This document shows, piece by piece, positions 30,107 through 38,404 of a DNA stretch of 64,000 nt. The stretch lies in NCBI GenBank assembly GCA_036557665.1, contig DATBHG010000002.1:1-64000 (forward strand), written 5' to 3'. The position numbers and the translations under genes were made by a program. Under the pieces are notes generated by a model that saw only the letters and a program-made list of their open reading frames with translations, did not search any database and was not told where the DNA came from. Position 1 is the first letter of the stretch. The number at the start of each line of letters is the position of its first letter. The stretch is from VAZQ01 sp036557665 (GTDB taxonomy: Bacteria; Pseudomonadota; Alphaproteobacteria; Rhizobiales; Xanthobacteraceae).

Positions 30107-31042
30107 ATGCTCAAGCCCCGCTTCACCGTTCTTGCCGCCAGTCTCGCGGTCGCGGCCGTGCTGGCGTTACCGCCGGGCGCAACCGCTCAGGAGAAGACCA
30201 CGATCGGAGTGTCGCTAGCGCAGGACGACAACCCGTTCTACATCGCCATGCTGCGCGGCATTCGCGCGCGGGCTCAGGAGCTCGGCTGGGATGTGGCAAC
30301 GGTCTCCGCCAACGAGGACAAGCTCAAGCAGATCAACGGTGTGCAGGATCTGATAGCGCGCGGCGTCAAGGGCATTCTGATTTCACCGATCGACGCTGTC
30401 GGGGTGAATGCCGCCTACGATGCCGCCGCAGCGGCCAAGATCCCGATCGTCTCCGTTGCGCGTGGGTCGAGCTCACCCAACCAGACCATCCATGTGGCCA
30501 TGGACGAGAAGCAGATCGGTCGCGACATCGCTGAATGGACGGCCAAGAAGCTCGGCGGCAAGGGCAAGGTTGCGCTGCTGATGGGACCGAGCGGCGCACC
30601 TACTTTCAAGAATCTGGGAGACGGCTACAGCGAAGCGATGGCCAAATATCCCGATATTCACATCGTCTCTCGCAGCGACGGACCGCTCACCCGCGAGCGC
30701 GGCGTCAAGCAGGCCGAGGACGTGCTGGTCGCGAACCCCGATCTGGCGGCGATCTACGCCGCCAATGACGACGTGGCGCTCGGGGCGGCGCAGGCGGTCA
30801 ATGCCGCCAATCGCAAGGGCAAGACACTGGTGACCGGGATGAACGGCGTTCCCCCCGCGTTGCGGGCGGTGAAGGAGGAAAATCTCGCCATGACGGTCGA
30901 GCTCAATCCGGCGGAGTGGGGCAGGCTCGGCGTGGACGTGCTCGCGAGCTTCCTGAAAGGAGAAAAGGTCGAGCCGCGCGTGTTCATCAAGCACGTCATC
31001 ATCGACAGCACGAACGTGGATGCCAAGCTGCCGAAAACTTGA
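30107..31042 (+). CDS. sugar-type ABC transporter substrate-binding protein
   Basis: RbsB/periplasmic-binding-protein type I solute receptor (311 aa). The N-terminus is a signal peptide (MLKPRFTVLAASLAVAAVLA, cleavage likely after Ala-Thr-Ala near residue 27). Two-lobed fold with TIGVSLAQDDNPFYIAMLRG, GVKGILISPIDAVGVNAAYD, NPDLAAIYAANDDVALGAAQ and TLVTGMNGVPPALRAV. A GAGGAGTAG ribosome-binding site precedes the ATG, 15 bp after the permease. It decides the specificity of the importer; the ligand is not predictable by eye. Confidence 0.92.
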   Translation: MLKPRFTVLAASLAVAAVLALPPGATAQEKTTIGVSLAQDDNPFYIAMLRGIRARAQELGWDVATVSANEDKLKQINGVQDLIARGVKGILISPIDAVGVNAAYDAAAAAKIPIVSVARGSSSPNQTIHVAMDEKQIGRDIAEWTAKKLGGKGKVALLMGPSGAPTFKNLGDGYSEAMAKYPDIHIVSRSDGPLTRERGVKQAEDVLVANPDLAAIYAANDDVALGAAQAVNAANRKGKTLVTGMNGVPPALRAVKEENLAMTVELNPAEWGRLGVDVLASFLKGEKVEPRVFIKHVIIDSTNVDAKLPKT

Positions 31043-31060
31043 GAGCTGTAGGAGGGTGCC

Positions 31061-32095
31061 ATGGCTGAGGCTGCGATTGCCCAACAGCGGCACGGGAATG
31101 AGTTTGTTTCCGAGCTCGAGGCAAGACACTTGCATCCCTTGTGGGACCGCTACCAGCGCATCACGCCGATCAAGCCGCAAGCGCAGGATACGCCCTTCCT
31201 CTGGCGCTGGAGCGAGGTCGAGCCGTTTCTGCACCGGTCGGTCGGCGAAGTATCCATCAATGACATCGAGCGCCGCGCCCTGATCCTGGCGCATCCGGCC
31301 TTTGCAGCCGACACGACGACTACCAGCACATTGCTTGCAGCGTTCACGGTGCTCGATCCCGGAGACCGCGCTCGCCCGCACCGGCATACCGGGGCGGCGA
31401 TCCGTTTCGCCACCCGCGCCGAAGGCGCAGTCACCATCGTCAACGGCCGGCGCTGCGCGATGAAAGAGGGCGACCTGATCCTCACCCCGCCCATGGTCTG
31501 GCACGGCCACATCAATGAAAGCGACCGCCGCATCATCTGGTTCGATGCCGCCAACATGCCGCTGATCCGCGCTGTGGATGCGCATTTCTTCGAGCCAGGC
31601 GATCCTCGCAACAACCAGTTCTGGCAGGTGGACGAGGGCGAGGAGGCGCTGTGGAGCGAAGCGGGACTCCTGGTCGAAGGAGCGGCCCCGAACCCGGTGA
31701 GCTCGCCGAAATACCGCTACTCCGGCGAAGCGACGCGGCGGCTGCTCGCCGCGGTCCCCGCAGGCAGCGACGGCGCGCGCACGATCCGGTACGTCAACCC
31801 GTCTACCGGCGGCGCTGTCATGCCGACGCTTGATTGTTACGCGGCGCGGCTCACCCGCGGCACTGTCACCCGCCTCAAGCGCACGACCTACAATGTCGTT
31901 TGTCTCGTCGTGCAGGGCGAAGGGAGGTCGCACATCGGCGACCAGATCTTCGAATGGTCACAGCACGACGTCTTCACCATTCCGCACTGGACCTGGGCGC
32001 GTCACGAGGCGAGGAGCGGGGATGCCGATCTCTTCATGGTTACGGATAAGTCGGCATTCGAGCGGCTCGATCTGGTGCGGGAGGAACTGCAATAA
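31061..32095 (+). CDS. gentisate 1,2-dioxygenase-like bicupin
   Basis: 344-aa two-cupin protein of the gentisate dioxygenase / salicylate dioxygenase family (Fe(II), extradiol-type ring cleavage between carboxyl and hydroxyl carbons). The first cupin has the metal-binding ARPHRHTGAAIRF (His107, His109) and MVWHGH (His148/His150). The second cupin (RLKRTTYNVVCLVVQGEGRS ... DVFTIPHWTWARHEA) retains a similar fold. The start has a GGAGGG site 7 bases upstream, 18 bp after the binding-protein stop. Placed in one operon with the NicX-like enzyme, it could act as a second ring-opening oxygenase or as an auxiliary cupin. Gentisate itself would fit a salicyl-CoA route but is unproven. Confidence 0.82.
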   Translation: MAEAAIAQQRHGNEFVSELEARHLHPLWDRYQRITPIKPQAQDTPFLWRWSEVEPFLHRSVGEVSINDIERRALILAHPAFAADTTTTSTLLAAFTVLDPGDRARPHRHTGAAIRFATRAEGAVTIVNGRRCAMKEGDLILTPPMVWHGHINESDRRIIWFDAANMPLIRAVDAHFFEPGDPRNNQFWQVDEGEEALWSEAGLLVEGAAPNPVSSPKYRYSGEATRRLLAAVPAGSDGARTIRYVNPSTGGAVMPTLDCYAARLTRGTVTRLKRTTYNVVCLVVQGEGRSHIGDQIFEWSQHDVFTIPHWTWARHEARSGDADLFMVTDKSAFERLDLVREELQ

Positions 32096-32147
32096 TCGCC
32101 GTGAGCCGGGCATGGCCGCGCGATGATGCTCCTCCCGGGCAGCAGGC

Positions 32148-34544
32148 GTGAGCTCCGCCGGAAATAGGCAAGGCATCGGGGCGCCCGTTCGCCGGCTCGA
32201 GGATCGGCGGTTTCTGCTGGGTCGGGGCTTGTTCGTAGCCGACGTGCCGGCCCCCGGGGCGCTGCACTGCGTTCTTCTTCGCTCGCCCCATGCACACGCG
32301 CGGATCTGCGGTGTCGACGCGGCCGCCGCAGCGTCGGCCCCGGGCGTTGCCGCGGTGTTCACCGGAAAGGACATGGCGGCGGACGGCATCAAGCCGATGC
32401 GGCCGCTTTGGATCATTCGCTCCTCCGACGGCAGCCTCATGGCCGAGCCGCCGCGCTTTGCGCTTGCCCGCGACCTGGCGCGGCATGCGGGAGAGCCGGT
32501 TGCCGCCGTCATCGCGAGCACCGTCGCCCAGGCGATTGATGCAGCCGAGCGCGTCGCCGTGCGCTACGAGGCGCTGGCCGCGGTTGCCGATGCTCGGCTT
32601 GCGCAGGCGGGCGGAGCACCGCAGCTGCACCGGGAGGCTCCTGACAATCTCTGCTTCCGCTTCACGCGTGGCGACGAGGCTCGGGTGCGAGACGCTTTCG
32701 CATCGGCCGCCCATGTTGTTGCGCTCAAGCTGGTCAACAACCGGCTTGTCGGCGCGGCGATCGAGCCGCGTGCGATCCTCGCACTCTGTGACCGCGGCGC
32801 AGCGAAGCTCACGCTCTACACTTCCACCCAGGTGCCGCATCACATCCGCCGCCTGGTGGCCGAGCAACTCGGGGTGGCGGAGAGCTCGATACGGGTCATT
32901 GCCCCGGATGTTGGCGGTGGTTTCGGCTACAAGGGCAAGCTCTACCCCGAGGAAGCGATCATGGCCTGGGCGGCGCGCCGGCTGCAGCGGCCGGTGCGCT
33001 GGACGGCGACGCGTGCCGAGAGCTTCCTCGCTGACAACCAGGGCCGTGACCATGTTACCGAGACGGAGCTCGCGCTCGATGCAGACGGCCATTTCCTTGC
33101 GCTGCGCGTAAGCACCTGCGCCAACCTCGGCGCCTATGTGTCGACGTTCGGGGCGGCGATACCGAGCGCGATCTATACGAGCCTGCTTGCGGGCGTTTAT
33201 CGTACCCCGGCAATCTTCGTGGAAAGCACCGGCGTATTCACCAATACGACACCGACCGATGCCTATCGCGGGGCGGGCAGGCCGGAAGCTTGTTACGTGC
33301 TGGAGCGGCTTGCCGACCTGGCAGCACGGAAGCTGGGCATGGATCGCGTTGAAATCCGCAGGCGCAATCTCATTTCCCGCGACGAGATGCCATACAAGAC
33401 GCCGCTCGGTCCAACCTACGATTCCGGCGACTTTCCCAGGATGCTTTCCCGTGTGCAGGCGCTCGCCGGATACGACGAGTTCGAGCTGCGCCGCGCAGCA
33501 GCGGCGCGACGCGGCCGCCTGCGCGGGATTGGGCTTGCCTGTTATGTTGAATCCTCCGGCATTGCGCCATCGCGTTTTGCCGGAGCGCTCGGCGCGCGGG
33601 CGGGTTTCTACGAAACGGCGCAGGTGCGGGTGGAGCCCGATGGGTCGGTGCGTGCCGCGCTCGGGACTCATAATCATGGGCAAGGCCACGCCACGACGCT
33701 GGCGCAAATCATCTCGTCGCGGCTGGGAGTGCCGGTGGAGCATGTCGAAGTGATCGAAGGCGACACCGACCAGGTGCCGTACGGCACCGGCACCTTCGGC
33801 TCGCGTACCATCGCAGTCGGAGGCTCGGCGCTGCATCGCGCGACGGACAAGATCATTGCCAAGGGCAAACTAATCGCCGCGCATCTGCTGGAGACTGCTG
33901 CCGGCGACGTCGAGTTTTCGCAAGGGTGGTTCGGCGTGAGTGGTACCGACCGGCGCGTCTCCTTCGCTGCGGTCGCACAGGCTGCTTATGTCCCACACAA
34001 TTACCCGCTCGAAAGTCTGGAGCCGGGACTGCAGGACCAGGCGGCTTACGATCCGCCGAGCTTTGCCTTCAGCAACGGCGCGCATGCCTGCGAGTTGGAG
34101 ATCGACCTGCAGACAGGGCTGATCGAGATCGCCGGCTACTGGGCGGTCGATGACATCGGGACCGTCATCAATCCCCTGATCGTGCACGGGCAGCTTCACG
34201 GCGGCATCACCCAGGGTGTCGGTCAGGCGCTGCTCGAACGCTGCACCTATGACGGCAACGGCCAGCTCGTGACCGGCTCATTCATGGACTATGTGCTGCC
34301 GCGCGCCGATGAGCTGCCCGGCTTTCTGTCCGAGTGCGACGAGAGCCAGCCGTGCACCCATAATCCGTTAGGCGCCAAGGGCTGCGGAGAGGCGGGCGCG
34401 ATCGCCGCGCCGGCGGCGGTCATGAGCGCGGCTCTTGATGCCCTTGCACCGCTTGGGATCGACGACCTCGACATGCCGCTGACGTCGGAGCAGGTGTGGA
34501 GAGCCATCAGCAAAGCCGGAAGCGAGAGGTTCGCGCCTGCTTAA
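32148..34544 (+). CDS. xanthine dehydrogenase family molybdopterin-binding subunit
   Basis: Molybdenum hydroxylase large subunit (798 aa) of the CoxL-like/form II group. The N-terminal GIGAPVRRLEDRRFLLGRGL is typical. It has VGGGFGYKG in the cofactor region, the form II active-site loop AYRGAGRPEACYVLERLADL (CO dehydrogenase has AYRCSFR), and the catalytic GCGEAG with Glu near 748. Such enzymes insert oxygen from water into N-heterocycles, purines or aldehydes. The usual [2Fe-2S] and FAD subunits are absent from both sides, so electron transfer partners must be encoded elsewhere. Last gene of the NicX - ABC - cupin run; ring hydroxylation ahead of NicX-type cleavage is a coherent but unproven role. 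Confidence 0.88.
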   Translation: MSSAGNRQGIGAPVRRLEDRRFLLGRGLFVADVPAPGALHCVLLRSPHAHARICGVDAAAAASAPGVAAVFTGKDMAADGIKPMRPLWIIRSSDGSLMAEPPRFALARDLARHAGEPVAAVIASTVAQAIDAAERVAVRYEALAAVADARLAQAGGAPQLHREAPDNLCFRFTRGDEARVRDAFASAAHVVALKLVNNRLVGAAIEPRAILALCDRGAAKLTLYTSTQVPHHIRRLVAEQLGVAESSIRVIAPDVGGGFGYKGKLYPEEAIMAWAARRLQRPVRWTATRAESFLADNQGRDHVTETELALDADGHFLALRVSTCANLGAYVSTFGAAIPSAIYTSLLAGVYRTPAIFVESTGVFTNTTPTDAYRGAGRPEACYVLERLADLAARKLGMDRVEIRRRNLISRDEMPYKTPLGPTYDSGDFPRMLSRVQALAGYDEFELRRAAAARRGRLRGIGLACYVESSGIAPSRFAGALGARAGFYETAQVRVEPDGSVRAALGTHNHGQGHATTLAQIISSRLGVPVEHVEVIEGDTDQVPYGTGTFGSRTIAVGGSALHRATDKIIAKGKLIAAHLLETAAGDVEFSQGWFGVSGTDRRVSFAAVAQAAYVPHNYPLESLEPGLQDQAAYDPPSFAFSNGAHACELEIDLQTGLIEIAGYWAVDDIGTVINPLIVHGQLHGGITQGVGQALLERCTYDGNGQLVTGSFMDYVLPRADELPGFLSECDESQPCTHNPLGAKGCGEAGAIAAPAAVMSAALDALAPLGIDDLDMPLTSEQVWRAISKAGSERFAPA

Positions 34545-34575
34545 ATGAGAAGGAAAATGCTTGCTTCAGCGTGAC

Positions 34576-34919
34576 TCACCCGAGGCTTAAAAGCTCTTGC
34601 CGGATGACAGAGTGCAAGGGAGGCAAGGCGAGCTGCACCGTGTCCCACATATACTGGGCAGCTACGTACTCATAATCGTGACGATATGCATTTCCGGCGG
34701 CGGCCATTTTCTTCCATTCAATTGAGGGATGCCGTGCCTTCAACTCGTCTGGCAATCGCCGAGATGCTTCCGAGATAATTTCGAGACAGCGGGTGACAGC
34801 GTAAACGGCACGTAGGTCCTCTATAAAAGCAGTGCGGTCCATGCCTGCCGTAAACGCGTCGCCAGCTCGATGTGATGGCGAATGTCCTGGAGCGCAGCAA
34901 CGACGGAACTAAAAGGCAC
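34576..34919 (-). pseudogene. HepT-like (DUF86) toxin, frameshifted
   Basis: A GTG at 34919, overlapping the end of the mntA-like gene, opens VPFSSVVAALQDIRHHIELA, a typical HepT N-terminus, but this frame soon stops. The rest of the family sequence (TAGMDRTAFIEDLRAVYAVT, CLEIISEASRRLPDELKARH, GNAYRHDYEYV, LPPLHSVIRQEL) lies in another frame down to 34576. A one-base shift near 34851-34862 separates the two parts. The intact 88-codon remainder (from an ATG at 34842) lacks the N-terminal helices. Probably inactive unless the shift is a sequencing error. Confidence 0.75.
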
Positions 34920-35205
34920 GGATCGCATCTGCCATCACGGCAGAACGGATATATCTCTTCAATCCTTGGCGGCTCACCACGTCCACGGGTCCATCGAACA
35001 ACCCAGCAATGTATTCTTTCAAACCGACATAATCGAATACTGTCATGCGAAGCTCGGGGTCGATATCGATGACAATGTCGAGGTCGCTCTCGGAGCGGTT
35101 CTCACCCCGTGCGGTCGAGCCGAACACGGCCGCATGCCCGATGCCACGCGCACGCAACGCGTGCTCATACTGGCGGAGAGTGGCAATGGCGGCCTGAGCA
35201 TTCAT
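34909..35205 (-). CDS. MntA-type minimal nucleotidyltransferase antitoxin
   Basis: 98-aa nucleotidyltransferase-fold protein, the antitoxin of HepT/MntA systems, which inactivates the HepT RNase by adding AMP to a Tyr. The catalytic signature GSTARGENRSESDLDIVID (Gly29-Ser30, Asp41, Asp43) and the third acidic site GPVDVVS are intact. Gene order (mntA then hepT, overlapping) is standard. It remains intact although its partner is frameshifted. Confidence 0.85.
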   Translation of the reverse strand: MNAQAAIATLRQYEHALRARGIGHAAVFGSTARGENRSESDLDIVIDIDPELRMTVFDYVGLKEYIAGLFDGPVDVVSRQGLKRYIRSAVMADAIRAF

Positions 35206-35318
35206 TTAGATAACATAGCATGAAGTGCAGTCCACGGCAGGTCCGTGCGCGACGTTGCCTGCTTCGCCGGGTTGCTGGCAACTTGTCGCAGCGCCGAAGG
35301 TAACAGAAATGCGGGTTG

Positions 35319-36275
35319 CTAGGAGCTGCCGATGGCTATCCCGGCGAGGAACACCAGCACCCCGCCGACGACGACCTGGAACGCCGCCGCGAGGAAAGGC
35401 GTATCCATGAAACGATGACGGACATAGGAGATGACCGCGAGCTCCAGCGCCACGACCCCTACGGCGACGGCCGTTGCGGTCCAGAAGTTGGGAATGAGGT
35501 AGGGCAGCGTGTGGCCCAGCCCGCCGACGGCAGTCATGACGCCGCAGACCGTGCCGCGCGCCAGCGGAGCGCCGCGCCCGGTCAACGAGCCGTCGTCCGA
35601 GAGAGCCTCCGCGAAGCCCATCGATATGCCCGCGCCTACCGAGGCAGCGAGCCCGACCAGAAAAGTTGCCCAGGTGTTGTGGGTTGCAAATGCCGCGGCG
35701 AATAGCGGCGCCAGCGTCGACACCGATCCGTCCATCAGGCCGGCCAGCCCAGGTTGCACGTATTGCAATACGAACATGCGCCGGGCGGTCTCGTCCTCTT
35801 TGGCGCGTGCCGCTTTCGTGAGGATCTGCTGGCCGAGCTTCTGGGCGAGGCCTTCGTGCCGGTCCTCGATCTCGGCAAGCTCCAGCAACAGCTGCCGCAC
35901 CGAGGCATCGCGCGCGGAGAGCGCGGCCTTGCGGTAGTAACGTGCCGCCTCGAACTCCATGGTTTGGGCGTACTTGCGCACCTCCTCGAGCCCTAACGGG
36001 CGTACCAGCCAAAGCGGCTTCTTCTGGATGAAGCCCTTGACGTCCTGCCGCCGGATCAGCGGGAGATAGTCGCCAAATTTTGTGCGATAGAGGTCGAACA
36101 ACATACTCCGATGGCGCACCTCCTCGTCCGCCATCTCGTCGAAGACTTTGGCCGACGCCTGGAATTGCTCGCGCAAGCCCTCCGCAAATCCGCGATATAT
36201 ACGGCTATCCTCCTCCTCGTTGGTGATGGCGAGGGCGAGGATTTCCTGTTCAGAAAGATCGGCAAAGCGCTTCAA
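35319..36275 (-). CDS. mbfA: MbfA-type ferritin/VIT1 fusion, iron exporter
   Basis: 318-aa membrane-bound ferritin. The N-terminal half is a ferritin-like four-helix domain with di-iron Glu/His motifs (ITNEEEDSRIYRGFAE, MADEEVRHRSMLFDLYR, EFEAARYYRKAAL, EIEDRHEGLAQK). The C-terminal half (about 145-318) is a VIT1/CCC1-type transporter (VLQYVQPGLAGLMDGSVSTL, GAGISMGFAEALSDDGSLTG). In Agrobacterium and Bradyrhizobium MbfA exports iron and protects against iron and peroxide stress under Irr control. An Irr-type box lies 30-46 bp upstream of the start, supporting the same regulation here. It is divergent from a Nudix gene. Domain identification is firm. Confidence 0.93.
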   Translation of the reverse strand: MKRFADLSEQEILALAITNEEEDSRIYRGFAEGLREQFQASAKVFDEMADEEVRHRSMLFDLYRTKFGDYLPLIRRQDVKGFIQKKPLWLVRPLGLEEVRKYAQTMEFEAARYYRKAALSARDASVRQLLLELAEIEDRHEGLAQKLGQQILTKAARAKEDETARRMFVLQYVQPGLAGLMDGSVSTLAPLFAAAFATHNTWATFLVGLAASVGAGISMGFAEALSDDGSLTGRGAPLARGTVCGVMTAVGGLGHTLPYLIPNFWTATAVAVGVVALELAVISYVRHRFMDTPFLAAAFQVVVGGVLVFLAGIAIGSS

Positions 36276-36304
36276 CTTGCACCTCGTTGGCCGCAGCCTG
36301 CCAT

Positions 36305-36321
36305 ATTAGACAGGTTCTAAA
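36305..36321. promoter_or_regulatory. Irr box (iron control element)
   Basis: ATTAGACAGGTTCTAAA on the plus strand contains a perfect inverted repeat TTAGA - 5 bp - TCTAA, the spacing and half-sites of the rhizobial iron control element bound by Irr (consensus close to TTTAGAA-N3-TTCTAAA). It sits 30 bp upstream of the mbfA start and 36 bp upstream of the divergent Nudix gene, so it could influence both. Recognised by eye. Confidence 0.7.
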
Positions 36322-36357
36322 CAGCTGACGCAAACCAGTCACGGGAATGGAGGCGAC

Positions 36358-36840
36358 ATGGCTCTGGAGGCTCTCCGCCGGGCTCTGACCCCCGTCATTC
36401 GCCGGGTGCTGCACACCTATTGGCGGTTTGCCCGGGCAATGACCGTGGGAGTCCGCGCTCTCGTCATCGATGACCAAGGACGCATATTTCTGGTCAGGCA
36501 CAGCTACATCAGCGGCTGGCATCTGCCGGGCGGCGGTGTCGAGCCCGGGGAGACCCTCATGCAGGCGCTCGCGCGCGAGTTGCGCGAGGAAGGAAACATT
36601 CACTTGACTGCGCCGCCGCATTTTCACGGCATCTTCTTCAATCGGCGGGCTTCCCGGCGCGATCATGTTGCCCTGTTCGTCGTGCGTGCGTTTCGCCAAC
36701 CGTCGATGCCGGCGCCGAATTACGAGATCATTGCCCACGGCTTTTTTGCCGTGGACGCGCTCCCGAGCGACACCTCGACGGCCGCCCGGGCACGCGTGGC
36801 CGAGGTGCTGGGTGGGTCTCCGGTCGCGGAGCTGTGGTAA
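36358..36840 (+). CDS. Nudix hydrolase
   Basis: 160-aa Nudix family protein. The Nudix box is complete: GGGVEPGETLMQALARELRE followed by EG, matching GX5EX7REUXEEXGU. A basic, hydrophobic N-terminus precedes a typical VRALVIDDQGRIFLVRHSY strand pair and ISGWHLPGGG. The ATG has a GGAGG site 6 bases upstream. It hydrolyses a nucleoside-diphosphate-X substrate, identity unknown. Divergent from mbfA. Confidence 0.9.
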   Translation: MALEALRRALTPVIRRVLHTYWRFARAMTVGVRALVIDDQGRIFLVRHSYISGWHLPGGGVEPGETLMQALARELREEGNIHLTAPPHFHGIFFNRRASRRDHVALFVVRAFRQPSMPAPNYEIIAHGFFAVDALPSDTSTAARARVAEVLGGSPVAELW

Positions 36841-36945
36841 AAAATAGTTGTGGTTTGCAGTTGGCTGCTGCCGAGCTAAAAGAGGGCCTTGGTGCTAGAA
36901 TTGGCGATCAGTTGACCAACCATGCCCAAATCGGAAGGTCGCCAC

Positions 36946-37248
36946 ATGCCAACCCTGCGGGTGACATTTGCCGAAAGAAGAGCCGCGAACGACAATTTTG
37001 TCGATGGCGATCGCGCCTCGCATCGTCGGCAGCTTGCAATCTGGCTCGAGGCCGCGCGCGCGATCCTGCGTGTGCTGACGACCGCGGGGTTCTCTTTGCT
37101 CCTTTTGCTTCTGCTATCCGCGATCGTCCTCCTCGGGCTTGCGCTCGTCGGCGTATTTGCTGCGGGATTGGGCGTTTTCCGTCTGGTCCACAAGCAAATC
37201 CCCAGCCTCCTCCCGATCTATCAAGTTGATCGGCGCGCGGCGGGATAG
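36946..37248 (+). CDS. small membrane protein, hypothetical
   Basis: About 100 aa with a short polar N-terminus (PTLRVTFAERRAANDNFVDG) and one long or two short hydrophobic segments (LTTAGFSLLLLLLLSAIVLL and onward to GVFAAGLGVF). The ATG at 36946 is preferred because GGAAGG precedes it; 36922 is an alternative. The AANDN-type motif is common in small alphaproteobacterial proteins, but no function is known. Confidence 0.55.
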   Translation: MPTLRVTFAERRAANDNFVDGDRASHRRQLAIWLEAARAILRVLTTAGFSLLLLLLLSAIVLLGLALVGVFAAGLGVFRLVHKQIPSLLPIYQVDRRAAG

Positions 37249-37285
37249 GCACAAGGCGGCAGCCTCTAGACCCGCTCGGCCGCTC

Positions 37286-38398
37286 GTGCATCCTCGGCTC
37301 AGCGCCACTTATCACATTCATTCGGATGCGCGCGCGATCGAGACGCGTGCACAGGCGCTCGCGGTCGAGCAGAGCGTCGAGATGCCCCTCGCTGCAATCG
37401 ATGACCCATTTGTCCGGACCGAGATAGTGGGCCGGGTCGAGGCAATCGCGCCGAAGGAAAACGGCAAGTTCGAAGTCCGCATTGCCTTGGCGTCGGAGAC
37501 CGTGGGCGACGACCCCGGGCAGCTCCTCAACATGCTGTTCGGGAACAGCTCTCTCCACGATGACGTCACATTGTACGATGTCGAATTACCATCGAGCCTC
37601 GAGCAATGCTTTGGTGGTCCGCGCCATGGGCTGCACGGCTTGCGCCGCCGGGCCGGCGCCAGCGCCCGGGCGCTGACGTGCGCGCCTTTAAAGCCGCAAG
37701 GTCTCTCCCCCCGGAGGCTGGCGGATCTCGCCCGGAGATACGCATTGGGGAGGATCGATTTCATCAAGGACGACCACGGGCTCGCCGATCAGGCATATGC
37801 GCCGTTCGAGGTGCGGGTCGCTACGATTGCGGAAGCGCTGCGAAAGATCGACAGCCGATCCGCCTCGGCACGCTACGTACCGAGCTTATCCGGCGATCTC
37901 GAGACGATGCGACGGCAGATTGCGACGGCCAGCGCCGTTGGGCTTGATACCGTCATGGTCGCTCCCATGATTGCCGGTCTTTCGAACTTCCATCGGCTTG
38001 TGCGGGAGCATCCTCAGATCGCCTTCGTCGCGCATCCCGGCATGGCGGGGGCCGCCCGCATTGCCCCGGCACTCCTCCTCGGAAAGCTGTTCCGGATGCT
38101 CGGAGCCGATGCGGTGATATTCCCCAACTATGGCGGCCGCTTCGGCTACACCCCCGATATATGCCGCGCATTGGCACGCGAAGCCGTGGCGAGACGCGAG
38201 CATCTCGAGCCTTGCATGCCGGTCCCGGCAGGAGGCATGCACGCCGGCCGCGTCGCCGAGATGCTTGATTTCTATGGCGCCGAGGCCATGTTGCTGATTG
38301 GGGGCGCCTTGCTGGAGGCAGGCGCGCGCCTCATTGAAGCGACGGCTGCCTTCGTGGAGCAAGTGCACCGTCACTCCTATGTGGCTGATGAGGGCTGA
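37286..38398 (+). CDS. RuBisCO-like protein (form IV)
   Basis: About 370-aa member of the RuBisCO large-subunit superfamily, form IV (non-carboxylating). The likely start is the GTG at 37286 (HPRLSATYHI); the longer open frame upstream overlaps the previous gene. The N-domain has VGDDPGQLLNMLFGNSSLHD. The barrel has ALTCAPLKPQGLSPRRLADL (Lys136, like Lys175) and GRIDFIKDDH, keeping the carbamylated Lys (Lys161) and following Asp residues but with His164 where Glu204 is expected. The loop-6 Lys is absent (NYGGRFGY), so it is not a carboxylase. A cupin gene follows after 6 bp. In Rhodospirillum rubrum such a pair acts in methylthioadenosine metabolism (RLP isomerase then cupin methylsulfurylase). 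That role is inferred here. Confidence 0.88.
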   Translation: MHPRLSATYHIHSDARAIETRAQALAVEQSVEMPLAAIDDPFVRTEIVGRVEAIAPKENGKFEVRIALASETVGDDPGQLLNMLFGNSSLHDDVTLYDVELPSSLEQCFGGPRHGLHGLRRRAGASARALTCAPLKPQGLSPRRLADLARRYALGRIDFIKDDHGLADQAYAPFEVRVATIAEALRKIDSRSASARYVPSLSGDLETMRRQIATASAVGLDTVMVAPMIAGLSNFHRLVREHPQIAFVAHPGMAGAARIAPALLLGKLFRMLGADAVIFPNYGGRFGYTPDICRALAREAVARREHLEPCMPVPAGGMHAGRVAEMLDFYGAEAMLLIGGALLEAGARLIEATAAFVEQVHRHSYVADEG

Positions 38399-38404
38399 GC
38401 GAGA

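Noticed and set aside
23465..32095. Single salicylate pathway (salicylyl-CoA 5-hydroxylase plus gentisate dioxygenase) covering both clusters
   Set aside because: The monooxygenase carries a C-terminal reductase domain typical of the anthraniloyl-CoA enzyme, the bicupin belongs to a different operon, and a toxin-antitoxin locus separates the two; kept only as an alternative.
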